64,000 bases of DNA, taken from Bacteroides faecalis (GTDB taxonomy: Bacteria; Bacteroidota; Bacteroidia; Bacteroidales; Bacteroidaceae). This document shows positions 9,058-17,906 of this stretch, one piece after another. Location of the stretch: contig NZ_BHWB01000006.1 of NCBI RefSeq assembly GCF_003865075.1, positions 216,517 through 280,516 of the forward strand. Direction: 5' to 3'. Made by a program: the position numbers and the translations under genes. Position 1 is the first letter of the stretch; every line of letters starts with the position of its first letter. The notes under the pieces were generated by a model. It saw nothing but the letters and a program-made list of their open reading frames with translations. It was not told the DNA's origin and searched no databases.

Positions 9058-10537
9058 TGGAACCATTATTTTTTACAAATTACAATAATATTTATTATTA
9101 TAATAATAATAGTAAAGTTCTAGTATATATACATCCAATTCTATACTCTATAATCAGAACTAAAAACTCAGGGAATCCAATCGATATTAAAACTTTGGCA
9201 AAAGAATTCCCATTAGTTTCAATTGAAAATATTGAATATTATCAAAGAAAATATGTATATATGAAGAAATATATATTCCAAGAGAACGAACCAATAGAGA
9301 CAGAATTCAAGAGATATACACCAAATGACATAATACAGAATCTTGTTAATTCATCTCAACTTGTATTTGAAGTTACAACAAAATGCAATATGAAATGCGC
9401 TTACTGTGCATATGGTGAATGTTATGACAACTTAGAATATTCTCCTAATAATACACTCACTTTTGCCAAAGCTAAAAATATTATAGATTATTTATTTAAC
9501 ATATGGAATTCTAAAAACTATGTTTCATTTAACAAAAGACAAAATATTGGTTTTTATGGTGGAGAGGCACTTTTAAACATAAAATTAATAGAAGATATTA
9601 TTTATTATGTGGATAGTAAAGCAGCAAAATCTAATATTATCTTCAAATATTCCATGACAACCAATGCCATATTATTAGATAAATATATGGATTTCTTAGT
9701 AAAACATGATTTCAATTTATTGATAAGTTTGGATGGAAATGAATTTAACAATGGGTATAGAGTATTAAAAAATAATTTATCTAGTTATAATATTGTACTT
9801 AATAACATCAATAAACTAAGAAAAAAGTATCCAGAATATTTCGAAAGAAATGTTTCATTTAATTCTGTTTTGCACAATAAGAATTCGGTTAATGAAATCT
9901 ACTCTTTTTTTAAACAACAATTTAATAAAAAGCCTTCTATAGGAGAACTAACATCTTCAGAAATAGATAAAAGTAAAATGGATAAATTTAATCGAATGTA
10001 TAAAAACATGTCTAAAGAAATAAATATAAGCAACAATGAAGTTTATTTTGAGAATTCTCCTATTATCCGTAACATATTTTCATTTCTTTATTACTATTCT
10101 GGCGTTATTTACAAAGATTATTACTTTTTTTTGTTGAAACATCTACAAAAGAAAATACTTATGCAAACAGGAACTTGCCCTCCTTTCACAAAAAAATATA
10201 TATATCATGTGATGGAAAAATTCTTCCTTGTGAAAAAGTATCTCATAAATATGCATTAGGAGAAGTCACTGATAAATGTGTCAATATCAATCCAGAACTA
10301 ATTGCAGAAAAGTATAACCAAATATTTGAGATTCTTAATCACCAATGTAATCGATGCCATGGGAAAATGTTTTGTGGAAAATGTTTTTTCTTTATCGATC
10401 AAATTGATAGTAACCATCCTAAATGTAATGCTTATATGGATCTAAAAGATTTCTACTATACCTTTGGTAAATTACTCGGTATATTAGAGCATACTCCATC
10501 TATCTATAATAATATTTTAAAAATAAAACTCTCATGA
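9057..10537 (+). pseudogene. Radical SAM/SPASM peptide maturase, GG-Bacteroidales type, with one -1 frameshift
   Basis: The N-terminal part may be a peptide-recognition region. The rSAM core has TTKCNMKCAYC (Cys110, 114, 117: the CxxxCxxC site for the 4Fe-4S/SAM cluster). The frame then breaks at an A7 run about 10190-10196: frame 1 ends at 10259 with a junk tail. The SPASM part (SCDGKILPCEK... CNRCHGKMFCGKC) continues in the -1 frame to 10537. One more A would restore about 493 residues. The zero-frame codons ACA AAA AAA form a perfect A_AAA_AAA slippery heptamer, so ribosomal or polymerase slippage could also give the full protein. The shifted frame ends with an ATGA overlap onto the next gene, as in an intact operon. 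Confidence 0.85.
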
Positions 10538-11729
10538 CTACAAATAATATATTTTACCTAGAATCATTTGTGTTTATTTTTCATGACAACACTAATGTAC
10601 TACTATATAATTCTATTACATACGATTCTGTCGAATTTCCAACCACCCAACCACTATTAAAGTTTATTCTGAAATTAGATGATCCATCTAATATGAGACG
10701 TATAAAACTTTCTAAAGAAATCATGGAAGACCAAAGTGTATATTACTTCATTGAAAAAGTGAGAGAACTGTTTTGGGGGATTTAATAGACAAAGAATTAT
10801 TAACAGAAATGCCAGTTATAATTCCACCTATATGCAATTTTCAAAAAGATAAAGAAGTAGATGCTCATAACGCTTTTTCTTATTTAAATGAGGTGAAGAT
10901 AGTTACTGACATATCTCCATCTTCAAATGTTTATTTATACAAGAAGATTTTTAATCAGACACAACTTTTGGTTAGCGATGAGCTTATATCTGAACTTTCA
11001 ATAGAAATCCTAAATAAAATATTGTCAATACTACCATCGAAATGCCACCTAACTTTTTTAGGCACTGATATCATGTCATATTTTTCATTACATAATGTAT
11101 TTTCTTTAATACCCAATCTACCAAGGGCCACAATTTGTGTTGATTATCTAAAATTTGCATGGAATACAAATTTTCAAATTTTCGATTTTAAGATTGTCAT
11201 AACATTTCCAATCCAAAAAGAAATACTAAAAAATATTATCAAAAGTTCTAACAAACTATCATCAACATTTACATACATCTTTTTAGTTTTTAACGAGGAT
11301 GACTATGAAATTGCAAATGCAATAATCAATGAACTTCACATTTTCAGTTATGAATTAATTCCTATTTATAACAATAATATTCAGTTTTTTGAAAAGTTTG
11401 TATTTAATACTCCAGAAAGTTTATTGGAAAGTTGTATATCGAAAGACGATATTTTCCAACATCAAATATTTAATTCTTATGATTTTGGAAAAATCATCAT
11501 TTTCCCTAATGGAGACATAAAAGGGAATCCATATCTTCCAACTTGGGGAAATATAATGAATGCGGATCTAAGGGAGTTAGCTAGTAAGGAAATAAAATAT
11601 GGTAAGTCATGGTTACGACTTAGAGAACAGGGCGCTTGTAACACTTGCAGATATAAATGGATTTGTCCTTCTCCATCATGTTATGAATTTGAAATAGGAA
11701 AACAGAATCTTTGCCATATAAAGCAATAA
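10534..11729 (+). pseudogene. pseudo-rSAM partner protein, GG-Bacteroidales type, with one frameshift
   Basis: Two frames together make one protein of about 398 residues. Residues 1-83 (10534-10785) end at a TAA just after a G5 run at 10775-10779. The rest continues in the -1 frame, from GDLIDKELL to 11729. One extra G would join them. The protein lacks the CxxxCxxC motif but keeps a C-terminal Cys-rich block (CNTCRYKWICPSPSC ... LC), as expected of the pseudo-rSAM family I recall as TIGR04150, always beside the rSAM maturase. No canonical slippery heptamer is present here, so a true mutation or a sequence error is more likely. Confidence 0.75.
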
Positions 11730-12103
11730 AAGAAATATTATTGATTTAATCCTTGTAATCTTATGCTGCAAGATAATCTATATTTATGAAATGAATTATA
11801 AATAACTGTCTCAGGATATTTGACATGCACTCCAAAAGTTAAACATAAACTTTTGGAATGCATTAAAAAAATACACATTAGAATCAAGGTTCAATATGGT
11901 GAACCAAACAAAATCAGGCAAACCTTAGTTACTCTCACTTGAATATGGATTACATGAGAATAAGATTCTCGATTGAGTTCATCTATTTGATTTATACAGG
12001 AATAGTCTTAAAAAACTGAGTTCGATATAATTTTGGAATGGAATAAATGTAAGCATTCCACAAATAAGTATAGAATTCCTTGCCGAATTAAATATAGAAT
12101 ATT
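11730..12103. other. Intergenic stretch with a long hairpin and a solitary IS-like terminal repeat
   Basis: A near-perfect 15-bp inverted repeat (11826-11840 with 11848-11862, arm containing CTCCAAAAGTT) encloses a 7-base loop but lacks a T tail. At 12018-12029 stands GAGTTCGATATA, identical to the inner part of the IS982-type terminal repeat at 54855-54870, without IS sequence beside it. Both may be scars of former insertions. I see no gene here; the 61-codon frame at 12033-12218 overlaps the GT2 gene and is spurious. Confidence 0.5.
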
Positions 12104-13969
12104 ATGGAAAAGAAAGAAATCTCATTTACCGTTATCATGCCTACATACAATCAATGTATGTATATTCGTAGAGCCATCAACAGCCTGTTTGCTCAAACAT
12201 ACGCAAATTGGGAATTGATTATTGTGAATGATGGCTGTACTGATCTTACTGAAGATTTTATTCAAGATTATCTACAAGATGAACGAGTGTCCTATATAAA
12301 ATATACCCCCAATCAAGGATTGGGGTATGCTTTGAATCAGGCATTAGATAAAGCTAAAAACAACTACATAGCCTATTTACCTTCTGACGATTATTATTAT
12401 GAAGAACATTTGCAAATAATAAAAGAACGCTTCAAACAATCAGAAGATCAGATATTGCTCTATACAAATGCTTCGTCACAAATTATAGATTCGTATCAGT
12501 ATAATAAAAATCATACAATAGCGGGATTGTTCGCCGGATTAGGATTACAATTGGTACAAGTTGCCCATAAAAAAACGGTAGACAGATGGATAGAACGAAG
12601 CCAATGGGTAACGAAAGATTTGTTTCAGATGTTCTGGCATAAACTAACCGGATATGGAAGTTTTTTACATATAGACCAAGAAACCTGTTCGTGGACAATC
12701 CATCTTACCCAGCGACATAAACAAATAGATGATAAACACAACGGCGGCTTGAATATTTATCGCAGTTATTATCAAGTGAAAGAACCTCTAAAAATGCGGG
12801 TATCTGCCATTAACTTTGTGAATGAAGAAGAAATATACCAATCGTTCAGAGCTATCTATCCCGTGAAAGAAGATGCTCTAAAAATATTGATTGTGGGTGA
12901 ATTAGCATATAATCCTGAACGTATTTATGCATTAGAACAAGCTGGGCATAAATTATATGGATTATGGATTCCTAAACCAAATGCAAATTTCTTCACAGTA
13001 GGTCCTTTACCTTTCGGACATATAACCGATATATCACGAGAGTACTGGGAAGAAGAAATCAGACAAATTAAGCCCGATATTATTTATGGTTTGTTGAATT
13101 ATCAAGCCATAGAATGGACTTATCTTGTAGCCCAAAAATTCCCTGAAATCCCATTAGTATGGCATTTTAAAGAAGGCCCAATGGTTGCCCAACGTTACGG
13201 TACATGGGACAAACTACTTTCTCTATATCATTTGGCAGATGGAAATATTTATCTTAATCCAGAAATAAAAGAATGGTACGAACAGTTTGTGTCTCCCAGA
13301 GGTTTATCATTTGTAATGGACGGTGATTTACCCAAAGCCGATTATTTTACAGATGATTTTTCGCCCCGATTATCTGAAACTGACGGAGAAATTCATACTG
13401 TAGCTCCAGGACGATTAGTGGGGGTTGGATTTAAAGATCTAGCTATATTGGCAAGTCGTAAAGTACATGTACATCTATATGTAGAGAATTACCTGGAACA
13501 TAAAAAAGGTTTCATAGAAGGAGCATTCAACGCTACCCCCGATCATTTCCATCTACATACGCGCTGCTCACCCAAAGAATGGGTAAAAGAATTTTCCCAG
13601 TATGATGCCGGGTGGTTACATTGTTTTGACAGCACAAATCATGGCTCATTACGAAAAGCTTCATGGGACGATTTAAACATGCCAGCACGTATGAATACAT
13701 TAGCAGCAACAGGACTTCCTATGATACAAAAGGATAACTCCAAGCACATTGTGGCAATGCAGTCACATGTAAAAAAACGAGACATAGGAATCTTTTTCAA
13801 ATCATATGAAGATTTAGCGGATCAGTTATATGATAATGAGCGTTTAAAACAATTACAGCAAAATGTGTTGATGAGTCGTATGGATTTTGCATTCGATACA
13901 TATGTCGTACCATTGATACAATTTTTCAGAGAAGTCATCCACTATAAGAAACAATCAATAAAAAAATGA
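12104..13969 (+). CDS. Two-domain glycosyltransferase: GT2 N-terminal part plus GT-B-like C-terminal part
   Basis: The 621-residue protein begins with a GT-A/GT2 domain (about 1-240): FTVIMPTYNQCMYIRRAINSL, then IIVNDGCTD and a YLPSDD site in the DXD position. From about residue 255 a second region starts DALKILIVGELAYNPERIYAL and runs through IIYGLLNYQAIEW and PLVWHFKEGP to a late AARMNTLAATGLP-like block, which resembles a GT-B enzyme. It belongs to the peptide island and overlaps the next LanC-like gene by ATGA. Transfer of sugar to the precursor peptide is inference. Confidence 0.82.
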   Translation: MEKKEISFTVIMPTYNQCMYIRRAINSLFAQTYANWELIIVNDGCTDLTEDFIQDYLQDERVSYIKYTPNQGLGYALNQALDKAKNNYIAYLPSDDYYYEEHLQIIKERFKQSEDQILLYTNASSQIIDSYQYNKNHTIAGLFAGLGLQLVQVAHKKTVDRWIERSQWVTKDLFQMFWHKLTGYGSFLHIDQETCSWTIHLTQRHKQIDDKHNGGLNIYRSYYQVKEPLKMRVSAINFVNEEEIYQSFRAIYPVKEDALKILIVGELAYNPERIYALEQAGHKLYGLWIPKPNANFFTVGPLPFGHITDISREYWEEEIRQIKPDIIYGLLNYQAIEWTYLVAQKFPEIPLVWHFKEGPMVAQRYGTWDKLLSLYHLADGNIYLNPEIKEWYEQFVSPRGLSFVMDGDLPKADYFTDDFSPRLSETDGEIHTVAPGRLVGVGFKDLAILASRKVHVHLYVENYLEHKKGFIEGAFNATPDHFHLHTRCSPKEWVKEFSQYDAGWLHCFDSTNHGSLRKASWDDLNMPARMNTLAATGLPMIQKDNSKHIVAMQSHVKKRDIGIFFKSYEDLADQLYDNERLKQLQQNVLMSRMDFAFDTYVVPLIQFFREVIHYKKQSIKK

Positions 13970-14853
13970 TGAAAACAGATCTACTATGCCAAGTTGCTAA
14001 TACATTATATTTAAATCATTACCAAGTAGAATCCATTGGATTACAGGATGGGCGAATGGGAATTACATGGTTTATGTATCAGTACGCCCGTAAAAGCGGA
14101 TGGAAACAATATGAAGAATTAGGTGATTATCTGCTTGAACAAATCTTAAACAATACCCACACTAAAATTAGTCCAGATTTTTCAAATGGAATTGCAGGAG
14201 TCTGTTGGTGTATCCGCCATCTGATAGATAATTCATTCATAGAAGCCGATGATGATGTGTTTGAAAATTACAATACAATCATTTATAACCGCACTTTAAA
14301 TGATTGCATACAAGAATTAGACACAACACACAATCCTGTTTATACTAATGGACTTTATGCATTATATACTCATACAAAGGAGGAAGAAGAGTTTACCCAA
14401 ATATCCTATCTGGAAAAAATATTAAAACTAACAGAGAAACGAACATTACCTATTGGATTCCTTAATTCCATTTTATATGTGTATTTGGCTTCTACTTTCA
14501 ACGAACAGAAAAACAGCCAATCAGAATTTGAGCAGTTATTCTATCTACATACAACAAAAGCCTTACAAGCTAATTTCTATACGAAATCTGATAGAAGTAT
14601 CTTAAAACTATTAGTTGAAAAAGCCAACTTTCAACAATCCATGAACTGGAATAATTTATTGCCCAATGAGATAATAACTCCAATCGTGGCAAACTGGCAA
14701 ATCTTGATATATGCTCCTATTTTAAATAGTAACAAACTATCTTGTAACGAACAGGCTGTAGAACAATACATAAAAGAGAAACTAATAAATTTAACACCGG
14801 ATGATCTATCTTTAAATGGTTTAACCGGATGGGCTCTTCAGCAAATTGTATGA
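13966..14853 (+). CDS. LanC-like alpha/alpha-toroid protein
   Basis: The 295-residue paralogue of the protein at 5303 has IGLQDGRMGITWFMYQYA, then FSNGIAGVCWCIRHLIDNSFIEAD, and a closing LTPDDLSLNGLTGWALQQI. The Gly-rich helix starts fit the LanC superfamily, but the catalytic zinc triad (Cys, Cys-His) is not seen. Each LanC-like gene in the island is translationally coupled to a glycosyltransferase, this one to the GT2 gene before it, which hints at a shared complex (inference). It is the last island gene before a strong terminator. Confidence 0.7.
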   Translation: MMKTDLLCQVANTLYLNHYQVESIGLQDGRMGITWFMYQYARKSGWKQYEELGDYLLEQILNNTHTKISPDFSNGIAGVCWCIRHLIDNSFIEADDDVFENYNTIIYNRTLNDCIQELDTTHNPVYTNGLYALYTHTKEEEEFTQISYLEKILKLTEKRTLPIGFLNSILYVYLASTFNEQKNSQSEFEQLFYLHTTKALQANFYTKSDRSILKLLVEKANFQQSMNWNNLLPNEIITPIVANWQILIYAPILNSNKLSCNEQAVEQYIKEKLINLTPDDLSLNGLTGWALQQIV

Positions 14854-14917
14854 AACATTACAAGGCGGTCTAGACTTTATTCAATAACATCTCGATAGAT
14901 ACCCATTTTACAACTTC

Positions 14918-14964
14918 CTCTGCCGAATCAATAACTTATTCATTGGTTCGGCAGAGTTTATTTG
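14918..14964 (+). terminator. Rho-independent terminator closing the RiPP operon
   Basis: A 15-bp stem with one G-T pair (CTCTGCCGAATCAAT at 14918-14932 with 14942-14956) is followed by TTTATTTG. It lies 65 bp after the LanC-like stop. Confidence 0.85.
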
Positions 14965-15056
14965 TATTTATATAATTGATCTGTTAATCTATTACAAACT
15001 TCAATCAACTGTAAGCATTCAGCAAACCGCGTATTATAGGCCAATATAGTTCTTCA

Positions 15057-15064
15057 TACCTTTG
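15057..15064 (+). promoter_or_regulatory. Probable -7 promoter element of the IS66 genes
   Basis: TACCTTTG matches the Bacteroides TAnnTTTG -7 consensus and lies 18 bp before the first IS gene. The -33 box is weak. Confidence 0.4.
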
Positions 15065-15081
15065 CGCGCAAATTATAAAAC

Positions 15082-15435
15082 GTGAAAGATATGAAGAACT
15101 TAACTTTAGATGAATTCAAAAAGATTCATGAGGATTGGAAATCTACTGGCCTTTCCATTCGCGACTATTGTGGTAATACAGGTTTTGAAGAAAGTAAATT
15201 CTACTATTGGCGTAAAAAGCTTACAGAGTCATTGTTACCGCAAAGCAAGGGATTTGTACCAGTACAGATGAACCGTCAAAATGGAAAAATCACTATGGGC
15301 ACCACCATCATTCCAGAAGTGAAGATGGAGAACAATGTCGCTTGTGAAATAGTATACCAAAATGGTGTGACCCTTCGAGTGAATAGCGACATGCCGCTTG
15401 AGATGCTCCGCTCCTTAATCCTTTTATGCCAGTAG
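15082..15435 (+). CDS. tnpA: IS66 family accessory protein TnpA
   Basis: The 117-residue protein has an N-terminal helix-turn-helix-like region (LDEFKKIHEDWKSTGLSIRDYC, then GFEESKFYYWRKKL) typical of IS66 OrfA, and ends with the TLRVNSDMPLEMLRSLI block seen in these proteins. The frame opens at a GTG (15082), but ATG 15091 is equally good. The next gene follows after 3 bp. Confidence 0.85.
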   Translation: MKDMKNLTLDEFKKIHEDWKSTGLSIRDYCGNTGFEESKFYYWRKKLTESLLPQSKGFVPVQMNRQNGKITMGTTIIPEVKMENNVACEIVYQNGVTLRVNSDMPLEMLRSLILLCQ

Positions 15436-15438
15436 TCT

Positions 15439-15798
15439 ATGTTTAATCTAAATGACTCAAACCGATTCTTCCTATACCCATATCCCACGGATATGCGCAA
15501 AAGCTTCTATTCACTAAGTGGTATCGTAACCAATCACATGGGTATGGACGTTCAGGATGGAGATGCTTACATCTTCATCAATAAATCATTGACCGGTTTA
15601 AAGATACTTCATACTGAATATGGGGGCTTGGTTATCTATAATATGAAGCTCGAGAGAGGAGCCTTTAAACTTCCCGAAATAGACTCGGATGATACGGCTA
15701 CCTCAAGAAATATAAAGTGGTCTGACTTGATGATGATTGTGCAAGGAATATCAACTTCAGATGTTAAGCGATGCAGTCGTTGGAACCCTAAGAAATAG
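15439..15798 (+). CDS. tnpB: IS66 family accessory protein TnpB
   Basis: The 119-residue protein carries the IS66 Orf2 hallmarks: FFLYPYPTDMRKSFYSLSGIV near the start, a short DAYIFINKSLTGLKIL segment and YNMKLERGAF. The protein is required for transposition, but its biochemical role is unknown. It sits between tnpA and the transposase, as in other IS66 elements. Confidence 0.93.
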   Translation: MFNLNDSNRFFLYPYPTDMRKSFYSLSGIVTNHMGMDVQDGDAYIFINKSLTGLKILHTEYGGLVIYNMKLERGAFKLPEIDSDDTATSRNIKWSDLMMIVQGISTSDVKRCSRWNPKK

Positions 15799-15885
15799 TA
15801 GTGTTTATTGTGACTTTTTGGCATCACAAAGCATGGAAAAACGCCTGATTTTCGTATCTTTACACCATAAATAAAGAACTAAAAG

Positions 15886-17550
15886 ATGTCAGAAAGCCCG
15901 AATCAACAAACCCTCATTGACCAGCTGCTTCGCGACCGCGACGCGGAATATCGTCGTGCTGCTAAAGCAGAACAACAGCTGAAGGAATTGAGCGATGCAA
16001 AGAAAATGAAGGCTACGTACGAGGCTAAGCTGGCAGAAAAAGAGGAAGCTCTCCAGAAACGAGATAAAACGATTGAAGATAAAGACAATCTTATCGCCCA
16101 ACTGGAACAGAAACTTCTCTATCTGGAACGGAAGATGTGGGGAGCCATGTCGGAAAAACGACGAATCCCCGATGATCCGAATCAACTCAAACTTGACTTT
16201 GAACAACTTGAGATGACGCCTGAAGAGGAGGAAACCGCTCGAAAGGCCATTGAAGAAATTACCGACTACAAAAAAGTAACAGTCAAAGAGCACGAAAAGC
16301 GAGTCCCTGTTCGGCAGAAGTTACCTGAAAGCCTTCCTCGTGTAGAAGAACATATCTATCCTGATGGGTACAAAGGGCATGAGGATGAATGGGTACTGTT
16401 TGATGATACTGAGACATCTGAACACTTGGAGTTTAATCCTGCTGAATTATATGTTCGAGTGACTATCCGCCACAAAGGTATGCGCAAAGACACGAAGGAG
16501 ATACTAACCGCTCCTGTACAGAATGAACCCATTGCCAAAAGTTACGCAAGCGCATCGCTACTTACAGACCTAATGGTTGGAAAGTATGTAGATCATCTTC
16601 CTTTCTACAGGCAAGTCCAAATGTATAAGCGATTAGGGGTTAGCATACCTCCATCAACCATCGAATCCTGGTTCCATGATGTAGCAGATTTAATGCGGCC
16701 TGCTTATTATCGATTAAGAGCACTCGTTTTAGCCACAGATTACGTTCAATCTGATGAAACCACGGTTCCGATTATTAATAATGAGAAGCATCAAACGGTA
16801 AAAGGATACTTATGGTTGGTTCGGAGTGTAGTAAACAATTTGATTTTCTTTTCCTATAACGAAGGATCAAGAGGCCAAAAAGTGGTTATCCAACTCTTTA
16901 AAGATTATCAAGGAGCCATACAAACAGATGGTTACGCTGGATATAACATCTTGGAAAAGTTTAAAGGTATCACCACCCTGTGCTGTTGGGCGCATGCCAG
17001 ACGCTATTTTGACAGAGCGTTAACCCATGATAAGGCTAGAGCGGAACATGCGTTAGCCCAAATCGGCATGCTCTATGATGTAGAACGAATGGCTGACGAT
17101 CAAAATATGGATACCATCCAACGCATGGAGTTACGCAAACGACTCGCTTATCCCATTATACGTGCTTTTGAAAAATGGTGTATATGTGAACAGAACAATG
17201 TGCTTCCCAAGAGCCCTATAGGAAAAGCCATCGGCTACTTCTTGAATTACTCACGTCAGCTGGTGCGTTATACCATGGATGGTCGATATCTGCCCGATAA
17301 TAATCTCATCGAAAATAGTGTACGCCCGGTAGCTTTGGGCCGCAAGAACTATCTCTTCTGCGGCAATCATGAAGCAGCTGAAGATGCTGCTGTGATTTAC
17401 TCTCTGATGGGATGCTGCAAAGCGGTAGGCGTAGACTTCAATGAGTGGATGAACTACTTACTTAACCACGTTCATGAGTATGATAATGATTACTCAAAGG
17501 ACTTGGCTGAGTTGCTTCCTCACTCGCTCAAAGAGCGTGCAATCATTTAA
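15886..17550 (+). CDS. tnpC: IS66 family DDE transposase (TnpC)
   Basis: The 554-residue protein has a coiled-coil N-terminus (about 10-85), then the IS66 core: YVDHLPFYRQVQMYKRLGVSIPPSTIESWF, the first catalytic Asp in YVQSDETT, the second in AIQTDGYAGYN followed by CCWAHARRYF, and the Glu in NNLIENSVRPVALGRKNYLFCG. It is full length and uninterrupted. Confidence 0.95.
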   Translation: MSESPNQQTLIDQLLRDRDAEYRRAAKAEQQLKELSDAKKMKATYEAKLAEKEEALQKRDKTIEDKDNLIAQLEQKLLYLERKMWGAMSEKRRIPDDPNQLKLDFEQLEMTPEEEETARKAIEEITDYKKVTVKEHEKRVPVRQKLPESLPRVEEHIYPDGYKGHEDEWVLFDDTETSEHLEFNPAELYVRVTIRHKGMRKDTKEILTAPVQNEPIAKSYASASLLTDLMVGKYVDHLPFYRQVQMYKRLGVSIPPSTIESWFHDVADLMRPAYYRLRALVLATDYVQSDETTVPIINNEKHQTVKGYLWLVRSVVNNLIFFSYNEGSRGQKVVIQLFKDYQGAIQTDGYAGYNILEKFKGITTLCCWAHARRYFDRALTHDKARAEHALAQIGMLYDVERMADDQNMDTIQRMELRKRLAYPIIRAFEKWCICEQNNVLPKSPIGKAIGYFLNYSRQLVRYTMDGRYLPDNNLIENSVRPVALGRKNYLFCGNHEAAEDAAVIYSLMGCCKAVGVDFNEWMNYLLNHVHEYDNDYSKDLAELLPHSLKERAII

Positions 17551-17675
17551 GAATCTCCTAAAAAGTAAGAGATGTCTCTTAAAAACTGGAACTTTTTCAG
17601 AGAAAAGTCGGAATTCTTAAGAGATATCTCAATATCTTTAAAGACCTCGTGAGACGGGGGTTACCAAATGCTTAC

Positions 17676-17906
17676 AATCAACTTATAACAGATATATTAA
17701 ATTTAATACTATATTTAACGGAAAAGGAATCTAAGACTTAAAACACATAAATAAAAGCTATGAACAACACTCCTATAATAATTAAGATAGGATCTGGTTA
17801 GATGATATATATAATTATGAACTCCTCTCCAGCAATGCCATGATGACAAGTGAGCTAGAGATTATTATTGTTACCATTTTTCCGAATCTAATTATTAAAA
17901 CGCCAT
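17676..17906 (+). pseudogene. Post-IS66 flank with a relic of a GT32 glycosyltransferase gene (about 17760-17856)
   Basis: ATGAACAACACTCC at 17760 mirrors the GT32 gene start ATGAACAACATTCC at 1018, and 17818-17853 (GAACTCCTCTCCAGCAATGC region) aligns with GT32 codons for ELFFNNAMMAC at about 1384-1416. The 360 bp between them in the intact gene are reduced to about 50. No open frame is left. This points to a second, lost glycosyltransferase beside the second propeller gene. Confidence 0.6.

Larger units (their letters stand above)
15011..17675 (+). mobile_element. IS66-family insertion sequence, complete
   Basis: The element has three genes in the IS66 order. The left end starts GTAAGCATTCAGCAAACC and the right end reads TTACCAAATGCTTAC, so the terminal repeats begin GTAAGCATT on both sides. 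It is flanked by the 8-bp direct repeat AATCAACT (15003-15010 and 17676-17683), the target duplication length expected for IS66. Length is 2665 bp. All three frames are open, so it may be active. Confidence 0.95.

Noticed and set aside
12033..12218. 61-codon open frame at the start of the GT2 gene
   Set aside because: Overlaps the well-supported GT2 gene in another frame and has no protein-like features.
1018..14853. Classical lantibiotic cluster
   Set aside because: No LanB, LanM or LanKC dehydratase, and the LanC-like proteins lack visible zinc ligands; rSAM and glycosyltransferase genes point to another RiPP class.
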